In this document: positions 8,312-17,697 of the stretch, in pieces | Layout of the letters: every line of letters begins with the position of its first letter | How positions within the stretch are numbered: the stretch's first letter is position 1 | Source of the DNA: Maribellus comscasis | GTDB lineage: Bacteria; Bacteroidota; Bacteroidia; Bacteroidales; Prolixibacteraceae | Reading direction: 5' to 3' | DNA: 64,000 nt | Assembly: GCF_009762775.1 (NCBI RefSeq) | Contig: NZ_CP046401.1 | Coordinates: 3,920,001-3,984,000, forward strand | Program-made: the position numbers and the translations under genes | The notes under the pieces: model-generated | Seen by the model: only the letters and a program-made list of their open reading frames with translations | What the model was told of the DNA's origin: nothing | Databases searched by the model: none

Positions 8312-9757
8312 ATGAAAAACTTTTTTACTACTCTGTTTTTTATCCTTTTATGCATCAATTCTCTCTATCCCCAGGTTCCCGGTGCTTTCAGTTATCAGGC
8401 TGTAGTGCGAAATCTTACAGGTGATGTTTTAAGTAACCAAGATGTGACTTTTAGAATTAGTATTTTACAGGACTCTGAGTCAGGCACTGTCGTATATGTT
8501 GAGACCCATTCGGTTACAACAAATGATTTTGGATTAGCAAATTTAAAGATCGGGACAGGGACGGTCGTTGACGGGACATTCGGCAATGAAGGCTGGGGAA
8601 CTGCACTTCATTTTTTAAAAGTTGAAATAGATCCGGACGGAGGAACCTCATTTATTGAGATGGGTACCACACAACTTCTGGCTGTTCCTTACGCATTCCA
8701 TGCTCAAACGGTTGAAAATGATCAGATTGATGATGCCGATGCTGATGCTGCAAATGAGCTTCAGACGCTTTCTGTTTCAGGAAACAATTTGTCCATTAGC
8801 GATGGAAACACTGTTGCGTTACCAGCAGGAAGCACCAGCCCATGGACAAACAGTACTGCAGGAATTAAATATTTTGGCGGGAAAGTCGGAATAAATCATG
8901 ATCCGGCTGACGATTCTGGAGCGCTTCAAGTATGGGGAGAAGATGGTATGAGTCTCGAAATTGTTAACAATAGTGTAACTTTTCCGAATATTTATGCCCA
9001 AAACAATTCGGGTACAGCGGCTTATATCGATGGTAAACTAGTGATTGATGACGGTACTCAAGGGGCAGGGAAAGTTTTAACTTCAGATAGCGGCGGTAAG
9101 GCAAGTTGGGCAACGCCAGGTACTGGTTTATGGACCCAAAACGGGTCGGAAATTTATTTTAACGGAAACGTGGGAATCGGAACAACAGATCCGATAGTTA
9201 AACTGGATGTTTCTGATGATTCAGGTGAAACGTATTCCAGAATTCAGTCAACAGCGAGCGATGCAGGATTATTTATTGAAAGATCAGGTGGAGCTAATAT
9301 GGCAGGTTTAATTTTTAAAACGGGTGGCGCAAATGGATTTTATACCGGACTTTTAGGATCATACAGTTATAAAATTTCCACTCAAAATCCTACACTTAAT
9401 GGCCTTGAAGTTGAAATTGACGGGGATGTGGTTTTAAGTGATGAATTACATTCTACTGCTACAGGAAATTCAAATATGATGCCTTTTGCCTATGGTTACA
9501 TCTCAAGTGCGGCATCAAAAACCGGCTGTACATCAAATGTAGGAACTGTTTCAAAAATGTCAACCGGACAATATAAAGTAGAAATAGCTGACCTTGGCAG
9601 TGACTATACAGTTGTAGTAACCATTAACCATGGACTTGCTTATTCTAATGCGGTTGTCATGGGACGTAATTCAGCATATTTTACCGTTGCTACCTGGGAT
9701 ACCAAAAGTGATGGTTATGTCGATGCAGGATTCTCATTTATTGTGTATAAACCTTAA
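8312..9757 (+). CDS. Fibre-like secreted protein A (first paralogue)
   Basis: The 481-residue protein has a signal peptide (about 1-20) and no lipobox. Residues 20-130 form a domain shared by three genes here, with FSYQAVVRN, VTFRISILQDSESGTVVYVE and LLAVPYAFHAQTV motifs. An acidic DDADADAANELQTLSVSG linker follows, then repeats ending in KVGINHDPA and NVGIGTTDP that resemble trimeric tail-fibre or head repeats. The last 90 residues (from about MMPFAYGYIS to WDTKSDGYVDAGFSFIVYKP) form a second domain shared with paralogue A'. No T9SS sorting domain is seen. Function unknown; an exposed adhesin or fibre is inferred. It begins a tightly spaced operon; the next start is 10 bases away. Confidence 0.75.
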   Translation: MKNFFTTLFFILLCINSLYPQVPGAFSYQAVVRNLTGDVLSNQDVTFRISILQDSESGTVVYVETHSVTTNDFGLANLKIGTGTVVDGTFGNEGWGTALHFLKVEIDPDGGTSFIEMGTTQLLAVPYAFHAQTVENDQIDDADADAANELQTLSVSGNNLSISDGNTVALPAGSTSPWTNSTAGIKYFGGKVGINHDPADDSGALQVWGEDGMSLEIVNNSVTFPNIYAQNNSGTAAYIDGKLVIDDGTQGAGKVLTSDSGGKASWATPGTGLWTQNGSEIYFNGNVGIGTTDPIVKLDVSDDSGETYSRIQSTASDAGLFIERSGGANMAGLIFKTGGANGFYTGLLGSYSYKISTQNPTLNGLEVEIDGDVVLSDELHSTATGNSNMMPFAYGYISSAASKTGCTSNVGTVSKMSTGQYKVEIADLGSDYTVVVTINHGLAYSNAVVMGRNSAYFTVATWDTKSDGYVDAGFSFIVYKP

Positions 9758-9767
9758 TATTAAAGAG

Positions 9768-10238
9768 ATGAAAAAAATTAGACTTATATTATTAATACTG
9801 CTAATTGCAAGTTTATCTTTTGCACAAGAAGTTATTTCAACAGCAGGAGAAACGCAATCGAATTCCGGTTATGAATTGAGCTGGACAGTCGGAGAAACAG
9901 TAATTAATACTTTATCAGCAGAAAATACAATATTAACCCAGGGATTTCATCAATCGAAGTTAATTATTACTGCTGTTGAGGAGTTAATTGAATCAAATAA
10001 TCAGGTCAATGTATTTCCTAATCCTACTGCTCAATTTGCAATTATAAAATTTGATCAATTACCTGAAAAAAATATTTATAACCTTTTTAATATTAATGGA
10101 AAACTGCTCTCTTCTAAAGAGATAGAATATACAGAAACACAAATAGATTTAACTCCATATGCAAATGGGTCCTATTTGTTAAAGATTATTCAGGAAGATA
10201 ATCTACCTCTTAAAACTTTTAAAATTATCAAACAATGA
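9768..10238 (+). CDS. Small T9SS-sorted protein B (first paralogue)
   Basis: The likely start is ATG 9768, giving 156 residues with signal peptide MKKIRLILLILLIASLSFAQ. A longer frame begins inside the previous gene but would hide this signal peptide. The N-terminal half has the common Bacteroidota GYELSWTVGETVINT and ILTQGFHQSKL pattern. The C-terminal 80 residues (NQVNVFPNPTAQFAIIKF to LLKIIQEDN and TFKI) form a type A T9SS sorting domain that is removed on export across the outer membrane. The stop overlaps the ATG of the next gene (ATGA), implying coupled translation. No enzyme domain is present; a small surface-anchored partner of the A proteins is possible. Confidence 0.8.
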   Translation: MKKIRLILLILLIASLSFAQEVISTAGETQSNSGYELSWTVGETVINTLSAENTILTQGFHQSKLIITAVEELIESNNQVNVFPNPTAQFAIIKFDQLPEKNIYNLFNINGKLLSSKEIEYTETQIDLTPYANGSYLLKIIQEDNLPLKTFKIIKQ

Positions 10239-11419
10239 AAAAAATTGCTGCCCTTGCCTTAATTCTGTCGACAATGGTTTTGACAGGTTTTGCTGAGATC
10301 CCAAATTATTTTAATTATCAGGCCGTTGTTCGGAATTCATCTGGTGAAATTGTAAGTAATGCCGATGTGTCTTTTCGTATCAGTATTTTGCAGAATTCTG
10401 AATCAGGATCTGCAGTTTATGTTGAAACACACACGGTTCAAACAAATGAGTTTGGATTAGTGAATTTAAAAATCGGAGATGGTACGGTCGTTAGCGGAAG
10501 TTTTAATCCTGAAAATTGGGGAGCAAATTCGCATTTTATAAAAATTGAAATGGATGCAACAGGAGGAAGCTCCTACACCGAATTTGGAACTTCACAATTA
10601 GTTGCTGTTCCATATGCTTTTCATGCTAAAACAGTTGAAAATGATGAGGTGGATGATGCTGATGCCGACCCGGAGAACGAAATCCAGTCTTTATCTCTGA
10701 ATGGCTCAAACTTAACTTTAACGAATGGTGGAGGAACGGTTACGCTTCCATCACCAAGCGAAAGCCCCTGGCTAACAAGTGGGGCAGACATTTATTTTAA
10801 CTCGGGGAAAGTCGGTATTGGAGCCATAAATGCATATCCTCATCAGTTTTTAATTTATGATGAACTACAGTCGCGTGCAATAATTAAATCAGACGGAACA
10901 GCGTCCTTAGATATCAGCCGGGGAAGTTTGAGTTATAGTTCATATCTTATGTTTGGATCAGATGGTATTAGAAAATTTTTTACAGGTCTCCCTACTAACT
11001 CCACGAAATATAGAATTTCCAGCTCTTCCACTAGTTTAAGTGGAATTGAGATAGATTTAGATGGAAATGTTGAAACTACCGGAGAGCTTGAAATTGATGG
11101 AGAACTAAATGTCAAATCGTATGGAACGGCTAATATGCTTCCTTATGCTTATGCCTGTATTTTATCCAGCCAAAATATGTTAAGCCGAACTCCCAATGTT
11201 ACGTCATCGGTAAGAATTGGAACTGGCCAGTATAAGATATCAGTTAAGGATTTGGAAACTGATGCCTATATTATTGTTGTTACTGTAAATGAAGGAGTCG
11301 CCTATCTACATGCGACCGTCACAAGTAGAACTTCAGAAGGGTTTACAGTTGCTATTTGGGATACAAAGAGCGATGCGTATCATGACGGCGGTTTCTCATT
11401 CGTATTATATAAAATCTAA
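10235..11419 (+). CDS. Fibre-like secreted protein A' (second paralogue)
   Basis: The 394-residue protein starts within the stop of protein B. A signal peptide (about 1-20) precedes NYFNYQAVVRN, VSFRISILQNSESGSAVYVE and LVAVPYAFHAKTV, the same N-terminal domain as protein A. The acidic DDADADPENEIQSLSLNG linker and a single KVGIGAIN repeat follow. The C-terminal 90 residues, ending AIWDTKSDAYHDGGFSFVLYKI, match the end of protein A. The central repeat region is shorter than in A and A''. It appears to be a fibre-like exported protein of unknown function; duplication from A is evident. Confidence 0.75.
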   Translation: MKKIAALALILSTMVLTGFAEIPNYFNYQAVVRNSSGEIVSNADVSFRISILQNSESGSAVYVETHTVQTNEFGLVNLKIGDGTVVSGSFNPENWGANSHFIKIEMDATGGSSYTEFGTSQLVAVPYAFHAKTVENDEVDDADADPENEIQSLSLNGSNLTLTNGGGTVTLPSPSESPWLTSGADIYFNSGKVGIGAINAYPHQFLIYDELQSRAIIKSDGTASLDISRGSLSYSSYLMFGSDGIRKFFTGLPTNSTKYRISSSSTSLSGIEIDLDGNVETTGELEIDGELNVKSYGTANMLPYAYACILSSQNMLSRTPNVTSSVRIGTGQYKISVKDLETDAYIIVVTVNEGVAYLHATVTSRTSEGFTVAIWDTKSDAYHDGGFSFVLYKI

Positions 11420-11476
11420 TGCAAATATTCAAGAAGGAAGTTTCTTTTATTGTTTTAATTTTGTAACTTTTACCAT

Positions 11477-11947
11477 ATGAAAAAGCTCCTAATATCCTCA
11501 TTACTAACACTTGTCACATATGCATTACAAGCTCAGGAGGTGATCTCACCTTCAGGACTTACACAGCAGACGGGAGGCTATGTGATTAGTTGGACAGTCG
11601 GAGAACCTGTTATTAATAAGGTGTCAAAAGGGAATACGATTCTTACCCAGGGATTTCATCAATCGAAGTTAATTATTACTGCTGTTGAGGAGTTAATTGA
11701 ATCAATTAATCAGGTCAATGTATTTCCTAATCCTACTGCTCAATTTGCAATCATAAAATTTGATCAATTACCTGAAAAAAATATTTATCACCTTTTTGAT
11801 ATTAATGGAAAACTACTCTCTTCTAAAGAGATAAAATCTACAGAAACGCAAATAGATTTAACTCCTTATGCAAATGGTTCCTATTTGTTAAAGATTATTC
11901 AGGAAGATAATCTACCTATTCAAACTTTTAAAATTTTCAAACAATGA
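11477..11947 (+). CDS. Small T9SS-sorted protein B' (second paralogue)
   Basis: It has 156 residues, a signal peptide ending LQAQ, the GYVISWTVGEPVINK segment and a type A T9SS sorting domain. From ILTQGFHQSKL to the end it is nearly identical to protein B in both protein and DNA, whereas its first 55 residues differ strongly. This contrast suggests gene conversion or module exchange of the 3' half. The stop codon overlaps the ATG of the next gene, as in the first B-A' pair. Role unknown; probably surface-exported and partnered with the following fibre gene. Confidence 0.8.
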   Translation: MKKLLISSLLTLVTYALQAQEVISPSGLTQQTGGYVISWTVGEPVINKVSKGNTILTQGFHQSKLIITAVEELIESINQVNVFPNPTAQFAIIKFDQLPEKNIYHLFDINGKLLSSKEIKSTETQIDLTPYANGSYLLKIIQEDNLPIQTFKIFKQ

Positions 11948-14109
11948 AAAAATACATTGCTCTCTTTGCGCTACTAAACCTTGTTGTATTGGTGGTTTTT
12001 TCACAGGTTCCAAATTACTTTAACTATCAGGCTGCAGTGCGAAATGCAACCGGTGAGATTATTAGTAACACGAATGTATCTTTCCGTATCAGTATTCTTA
12101 AGGATTCTGAATCAGGCTCTGCAGTTTATGTTGAAACACACACGGTTCAAACAAATGAGTTTGGATTGGTGAATTTGAAAATCGGAGATGGCACTCGTGT
12201 AAGCGGCAGTTTTAATCCTGGGAACTGGGGCACAAATTCACATTTTATAAAAATTGAAATGGATGCAGCAGGAGGAAGCTCCTACACCGAATTCGGAACT
12301 TCACAGTTAGTTGCTGTTCCATATGCTTTTCATGCTAAAACGGTGGAAGAAGATAACGTGGATGATGCTGATGCTGATCCTACAAATGAAGTTCAAACAC
12401 TTAGCATTAGTGGTTCTGACCTGTCCATAAGTGATGGAAATACAATTACGCTACCTCTGGGCGAAGGTGGCGATAACTGGGGAACACAAATGGTAGTAAC
12501 TGATGCAACTCTGTCAGGCACAGGTATCTCTACACGTCCCTTGTCGGTAGTTGGTGATTTAACCGATGATCAAACACTTTCCATATCAGGAAATGAACTC
12601 TCTATTTCCGATGGGAATTCAGTTACCTTACCAGCAGGAAGTGAAAGCCTGTGGACTAAGAGCGGCTCTAATATTTATTACAATTCCGGGAATATTGGAA
12701 TTGGGACAAGCAATCCTAACTATCCTTTAGATATTAACGGGACTTTAAGTTATGCCAGGTTAAAAGCCAGTTCAGATGCTGCTTTATTTATTGATCGCGG
12801 TGATTTTGGCAGTTTTTCTACAATATCGTTTCTGAATGAAGGAGAGAATAAATATTGGATTGGAATGGCTCCAAATAGTGATCGATTCAGAATATCCACT
12901 TTGTCAAATTCATTACAGGGGCTTGAAGTAGATATTTTAGGAAGTGTTCATTTTTCCGAGAACATATTTTTAACTGAAGGAAAAAATATTAGTATTGGAG
13001 TCACAAATCCCTATTATCCACTAGAAATCAAAGGTGGTGACATTGGTTGTATGAAATTCTTTTCATCTTCCTCAGGCACTGGAACATCGGATGGATTTCA
13101 AGTTGGCCTATATTCAGATAATAATGCAACATTAAATAATCATGAAGATGGGGATATTGTATTTGGAACAAACAATATTACTAGAATGGCAATCAGTAAT
13201 GATGGCCACGTAAGTATTGGCGGAAATACGCATTCCGACCATCTTTTAAATTTATTCAGTTATCCTTCCGGGCCGGTTTATATGAGCTTTCAAAACTACA
13301 ACGCCGGTACTTCTTCAATGGATGGTTTTATGATTGGGACAAGTTCAAGTAATAATGCGTTTTTGTGGAATTATGAGAATACATCGCTTAATTTGGGAAC
13401 AAATGGTCGTTTAAGAATGACAATTTTGAACAGTGGTTATGTTGGAATAGGGACCGATACGCCTGATGCCGGACTTCATCTTAAAGGTACAGGTTATCCC
13501 GCTTCTTTTATGTATATTGAATCCAGTACAGGACAGGATGCCGGAATAAGACTATATGAAGGAACAGAAGCAAAATGGCACCTTTTTAATAATTCTGCTG
13601 CTGGTGGATTACAAATATATAACAGTGATGCTTCTACCGCCATTTTTGCGAAACAGTCAAACTCTTATGTGGGAATTAGAACAACTTCGCCAGCTTACGC
13701 ACTACACGTAAATGGCGATGCAGCAAAAACATCCGGAACAACGGCATGGATTATTTCTTCAGACAAGAGACTTAAAGATATTCATGGAACCTACGATAAA
13801 GGATTAGCAGCTATATTGGAATTACAACCCATTTGCTATAATTATAAGAAGGATAACCCACGTCAATTGCCTTCAAATAAAGAACAGGTTGGTTTTGTTG
13901 CCCAGGAAGTTCAGAAAGTATTTCCTGAAGCCGTGAGCCAGAGAGAAGATGGATATCTGGATTTTAATATACACTCAATAAATGTAGCTATGGTTAATGC
14001 TGTAAAAGAGTTGAATGAAGAAAACAATCAATTGAAAAAGCAGGTTGAAAATTTGGAAAACAGGCTTGAGAGAATGGAATCCTTAATCGGGTTAAGTGCT
14101 TCAAAATAA
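11944..14109 (+). CDS. Fibre-like protein A'' with C-terminal peptidase S74 chaperone domain
   Basis: The 721-residue protein repeats the A N-terminal domain (NYFNYQAAVRN, FRISILKDSESGSAVYVE, VAVPYAFHAKTV) and acidic linker, then has several fibre-like repeats (NIGIGTSNP, VGIGTDTPDAG, VGIRTTSPAYAL). Unlike A and A', it ends with an S74 intramolecular chaperone domain (ISSDKRLKDI to YNYKK, QVGFVAQEVQKVFPEAV) and a terminal heptad coiled coil (ELNEENNQLKKQVENLENRL). In phage tail spikes this domain assembles trimers and cleaves itself off; the SDKRLK segment matches the conserved Ser/Lys region. This supports a trimeric secreted fibre. A terminator follows. Confidence 0.82.
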   Translation: MKKYIALFALLNLVVLVVFSQVPNYFNYQAAVRNATGEIISNTNVSFRISILKDSESGSAVYVETHTVQTNEFGLVNLKIGDGTRVSGSFNPGNWGTNSHFIKIEMDAAGGSSYTEFGTSQLVAVPYAFHAKTVEEDNVDDADADPTNEVQTLSISGSDLSISDGNTITLPLGEGGDNWGTQMVVTDATLSGTGISTRPLSVVGDLTDDQTLSISGNELSISDGNSVTLPAGSESLWTKSGSNIYYNSGNIGIGTSNPNYPLDINGTLSYARLKASSDAALFIDRGDFGSFSTISFLNEGENKYWIGMAPNSDRFRISTLSNSLQGLEVDILGSVHFSENIFLTEGKNISIGVTNPYYPLEIKGGDIGCMKFFSSSSGTGTSDGFQVGLYSDNNATLNNHEDGDIVFGTNNITRMAISNDGHVSIGGNTHSDHLLNLFSYPSGPVYMSFQNYNAGTSSMDGFMIGTSSSNNAFLWNYENTSLNLGTNGRLRMTILNSGYVGIGTDTPDAGLHLKGTGYPASFMYIESSTGQDAGIRLYEGTEAKWHLFNNSAAGGLQIYNSDASTAIFAKQSNSYVGIRTTSPAYALHVNGDAAKTSGTTAWIISSDKRLKDIHGTYDKGLAAILELQPICYNYKKDNPRQLPSNKEQVGFVAQEVQKVFPEAVSQREDGYLDFNIHSINVAMVNAVKELNEENNQLKKQVENLENRLERMESLIGLSASK

Positions 14110-14131
14110 AATTATAATTAATAGCTTTATG

Positions 14132-14164
14132 AGCCTCGCCAAAAAATAGCGGGGCTTTTTTTCT
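14132..14164 (+). terminator. Terminator of the A-B operon
   Basis: AGCCTCGC (14132-14139) pairs with GCGGGGCT (14149-14156), one G-U pair, and is followed by a run of T. It closes the operon before mfd. Confidence 0.85.
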
Positions 14165-14219
14165 TCAAGACCAGAACAAAAAAGTGTTCAAATTCCTTTT
14201 AATCAAAAATCAGTTGATT

Positions 14220-14227
14220 TATATTTG
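14220..14227 (+). promoter_or_regulatory. Possible -7 box of mfd
   Basis: TATATTTG fits TAnnTTTG exactly, 15 bases before the mfd TTG codon, implying a very short leader. No clear TTTG -33 element is found at the right spacing. Confidence 0.35.
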
Positions 14228-14242
14228 CGCAAAATTTGAATT

Positions 14243-17200
14243 TTGGAAACTGCACGGTTTCTTCCATATTTTAAGGGGCATAAAAATTTTATCGAACTTC
14301 AGAAAAAACTAATTGCCCCCCCGGGTGAAAAAATTTACCTGCAGGGCTGTATTGGCTCTTTTAAAACGACTTTGCTCGCTAATCTTTTTCAACAAGTACA
14401 AAAAAACTTTATAGTTTTTCTAAACGACAGGGAAGAAGCCGCTTATTTTTACGACGATTTAAATAATCTTGGTTGGGGAGAGAATACACTCTTTTTCCCT
14501 GCTTCATACAAGCGTTCCATTCAATACGATTCAACCGAACAGGAAAATATTGTTCAGCGTACCGAAGTTTTGAACAAGTTATTGGATAAGGAGAATTCTT
14601 ATTTTCTGGTTACCTATCCCGAGGCTGTTATTGAAACGGTAATTTCGCAGGCAGGGCTCGAAATAAATACGTTGCAGGTGGCAAAAGGTGATAAAATTTC
14701 GATTGAATTTATCAACGAATTTTTATTTGAATATGGTTTTGAACGCGTGGATTTTGTATACGAACCCGGACAATTTTCAGTGCGAGGTAGTATTGTCGAT
14801 ATTTTTTCGTTTTCACACGATGACCCGTATCGTATTGATTTTTTTGGCGATGAAATTGATTCCATTCGCAGTTTTAATATCGACAACCAAATTTCAAAAG
14901 ATTCTTTTAAACGGATTACAATTGTTCCGAATATTCATAACCCAAGTATCGAGGGACAAAGAATATCTCTGATTGAGTTTTTAAATGACGAAAATATTTT
15001 TGTCGGAAATAATCTGGAACAGTTTTTTGATTTTGTTACTGAAATTCACAGGCAAACGATATTGGCAAAGGCTGATGTCGAAAATATTCTGGAACAAGTA
15101 ATAACCGGCGACGAGTTAAAAAAGCAACTGCAGCGGGAAACTGTTTTCGATTTTGGCAGCGATCTGTTTTTTGAACCTGATTCCGTTTTGGAGTTTTCAA
15201 ATTCGCGCCAACCTGTTTTTAACAAAAATTTTGATATGCTGGGAGAAAACCTGGTTGAATATCGGAAAAACGGTTATGAAATATTTATTCTTTCCGGAAA
15301 TGAAAAACAAATCGAGCGCTTAACGGCTATTTTTCACGATACCGATATTAATGTCAAATTCACGCCGGTAAACTTTGTCTTACATGAAGGGTTTGTGGAT
15401 AACGACCTAAAAATTTGCTGTTACACTGATCATCAGATTTTTGAACGGTATCACCGGTTTAAGTTAAAAACCCGAAAAGCAGAGAGAGAGGCAATTTCTT
15501 TAAAAGAATTAAACAAACTTCATCCTGGTGATTATGTCGTTCATATCGACCACGGGATTGGAAAATTTGCCGGTTTGGTAAAAACTGAGGTAAACGGAAA
15601 AATACAGGAGGCAATTCGTCTGGTTTACAGAGACAATGATTCGTTGTTGGTAAGTATTCATTCGCTGCACCGGATTTCAAAATACAAGGGGAAAGAAGGT
15701 GCGGAACCAAAAATAAATAAGCTGGGCACCGGAGCGTGGCAAAAAATGAAAAACCGCACCAAAGCAAAGGTGAAAGATATTGCCAAGGAATTAATTGCCT
15801 TGTATGCCCAGCGAAAAGCAGAAAAAGGTTTTGCATTTTCAGACGACACTTACCTGCAAACCGAACTGGAAGCCTCATTTATTTATGAAGATACTCCCGA
15901 CCAGGAAAAAGCTACAATTGCAGTAAAAGAAGACATGCAAAAAAGCATGCCGATGGATCGGCTGGTTTGCGGCGATGTTGGTTTTGGTAAAACCGAAGTG
16001 GCAATTCGTGCGGCATTTAAGGCTGTTGCCGACAGTAAACAGGTGGCAGTGCTGGTTCCGACTACAATTTTGGCATTGCAGCATTACAAAACTTTCTCTG
16101 AGCGGCTGGAGAACTTTCCGGCGAAAATTGAGTTTGTAAGCCGTTTGAAATCTACCCTTGAAATAAGAAGCACCTTAAAAGATTTAGCGGACGGGAAAAT
16201 AGATGTTATAATAGGAACACACAGGCTTGTAAGCAAAGATGTGAAGTTTAAAGATTTGGGTTTGCTCATTATTGATGAAGAACAGAAATTTGGAGTCTCA
16301 GTAAAAGAAAAACTGAAACAATTTAAAGTTAATGTTGATACGCTTACGTTAACGGCAACTCCTATTCCGCGAACTCTCCAGTTTTCTTTGATGGGCGCCC
16401 GTGATTTGTCGATTATACAAACACCGCCACCAAATCGATATCCTATTCATACCGAAGTTCATGGATTTAATGACCAGTTAATTCGTGAAGCAATTTCCTA
16501 CGAAGTTGAGCGGAACGGGCAGGTATTTTTTATTCACAACCGGGTTCAGAATATCTATGAAGTTGAAGAAACGTTAAAACGAATAGTGCCGGGAATAAAA
16601 ACAGGGGTGGGGCACGGACAAATGGATGGCCCGAAACTGGAAAAAGTAATGCTTGACTTTATAAATGGTAAGTTTGATGTTTTAATTGCAACTACGATTA
16701 TTGAATCAGGACTTGATATCCCGAATGCCAATACCATTATTATAAATCAGGCACAGAATTTTGGATTAAGTGACTTACACCAGTTGCGGGGCAGGGTAGG
16801 ACGTTCAAATAAAAAAGCATTTTGTTACCTGATAGCACCACCGCTTTCGACCATTAATGCCGAATCCCGCCGACGGTTACGTGCGCTGGAAGAATTTTCT
16901 GACTTGGGTAGCGGGTTTAACATTGCCATGCAGGACCTGGATATCCGTGGCGCCGGAAATATGCTGGGGGCCGAACAAAGTGGGTTTATTGCCGATATTG
17001 GTTTTGAGACCTACCATCGTATTCTCAATGAAGCTATCCAGGAATTAAAACAGGAAGAATTTAAAGGAGTTTTTGAAGAAGAGGATTCAAAACAGACACA
17101 GGCATTTTTAAATGTGAAGTTTGTTAACGATTGCCAGATTGATACTGATCTCGAATTGCTCTTTCCTACTGATTATATCCCCGGAACTTCAGAACGAATG

Positions 17201-17587
17201 GCGCTGTACCGCGAGCTGGATAATATTGAGATCGAAGAACAGTTAAAAGAGTTTGAAAATAATTTGATTGACAGGTTTGGAAAATTACCACAGGAAAGTC
17301 GTGAATTGCTGGGAGTTGTTAATCTGAGATGGAAAGCGATAGATTTAGGAATGGAGAAAATTATCCTAAAAAATAAAAAAATGATCTGTCATTTTGTTTC
17401 CGACCAGCAATCCGCATTTTACCGGTCCGATGCATTTATTCAAATTGTTCAGTTTATTCAAAAAAGAAAACTGGATGGGAAAATGAAAGAAAGTGACCAG
17501 AAATTAAAGCTAACATTTTCAAACGTTCCGAATATTGAAACCGCAGCTTTTTACCTTCAGAAAATTATTGATGAAATTAAACGTTAA
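14243..17587 (+). CDS. mfd: Transcription-repair coupling factor Mfd
   Basis: Mfd removes RNA polymerase stalled at DNA damage and recruits UvrA. The 1114 residues show the full order: an N-terminal UvrB-like module with a degenerate phosphate loop (GCIGSFKTTLL), the RNA-polymerase-binding CarD-like domain near residue 430 (LHPGDYVVHIDHGIGKFAGL), helicase motif I CGDVGFGKTEVA near 575, IDEEQKFG near 677, TATPIPRTLQFSL, the ATTIIESGLDIPNANTI and QLRGRVGRS motifs, and a C-terminal TRCF domain. The start is a TTG codon, the only start that gives a complete N-terminus. It stands alone, divergent in role from its neighbours. Confidence 0.96.
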   Translation: METARFLPYFKGHKNFIELQKKLIAPPGEKIYLQGCIGSFKTTLLANLFQQVQKNFIVFLNDREEAAYFYDDLNNLGWGENTLFFPASYKRSIQYDSTEQENIVQRTEVLNKLLDKENSYFLVTYPEAVIETVISQAGLEINTLQVAKGDKISIEFINEFLFEYGFERVDFVYEPGQFSVRGSIVDIFSFSHDDPYRIDFFGDEIDSIRSFNIDNQISKDSFKRITIVPNIHNPSIEGQRISLIEFLNDENIFVGNNLEQFFDFVTEIHRQTILAKADVENILEQVITGDELKKQLQRETVFDFGSDLFFEPDSVLEFSNSRQPVFNKNFDMLGENLVEYRKNGYEIFILSGNEKQIERLTAIFHDTDINVKFTPVNFVLHEGFVDNDLKICCYTDHQIFERYHRFKLKTRKAEREAISLKELNKLHPGDYVVHIDHGIGKFAGLVKTEVNGKIQEAIRLVYRDNDSLLVSIHSLHRISKYKGKEGAEPKINKLGTGAWQKMKNRTKAKVKDIAKELIALYAQRKAEKGFAFSDDTYLQTELEASFIYEDTPDQEKATIAVKEDMQKSMPMDRLVCGDVGFGKTEVAIRAAFKAVADSKQVAVLVPTTILALQHYKTFSERLENFPAKIEFVSRLKSTLEIRSTLKDLADGKIDVIIGTHRLVSKDVKFKDLGLLIIDEEQKFGVSVKEKLKQFKVNVDTLTLTATPIPRTLQFSLMGARDLSIIQTPPPNRYPIHTEVHGFNDQLIREAISYEVERNGQVFFIHNRVQNIYEVEETLKRIVPGIKTGVGHGQMDGPKLEKVMLDFINGKFDVLIATTIIESGLDIPNANTIIINQAQNFGLSDLHQLRGRVGRSNKKAFCYLIAPPLSTINAESRRRLRALEEFSDLGSGFNIAMQDLDIRGAGNMLGAEQSGFIADIGFETYHRILNEAIQELKQEEFKGVFEEEDSKQTQAFLNVKFVNDCQIDTDLELLFPTDYIPGTSERMALYRELDNIEIEEQLKEFENNLIDRFGKLPQESRELLGVVNLRWKAIDLGMEKIILKNKKMICHFVSDQQSAFYRSDAFIQIVQFIQKRKLDGKMKESDQKLKLTFSNVPNIETAAFYLQKIIDEIKR

Positions 17588-17697
17588 ATAAAAAGTACGC
17601 TGTACGCAACCCTTTTATTAAAATCACATCTAATGTTCAGTAAAATAATGGAGGGAAAAACGTTTTACATTTGTATAATATATTAAATTGATTAAAT

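Noticed and set aside
8312..14109. Prophage or contractile injection tail module
   Set aside because: Fibre-like repeats and an S74 domain are present, but there are no sheath, baseplate, capsid, terminase or integrase genes; signal peptides and T9SS domains fit secretion instead.
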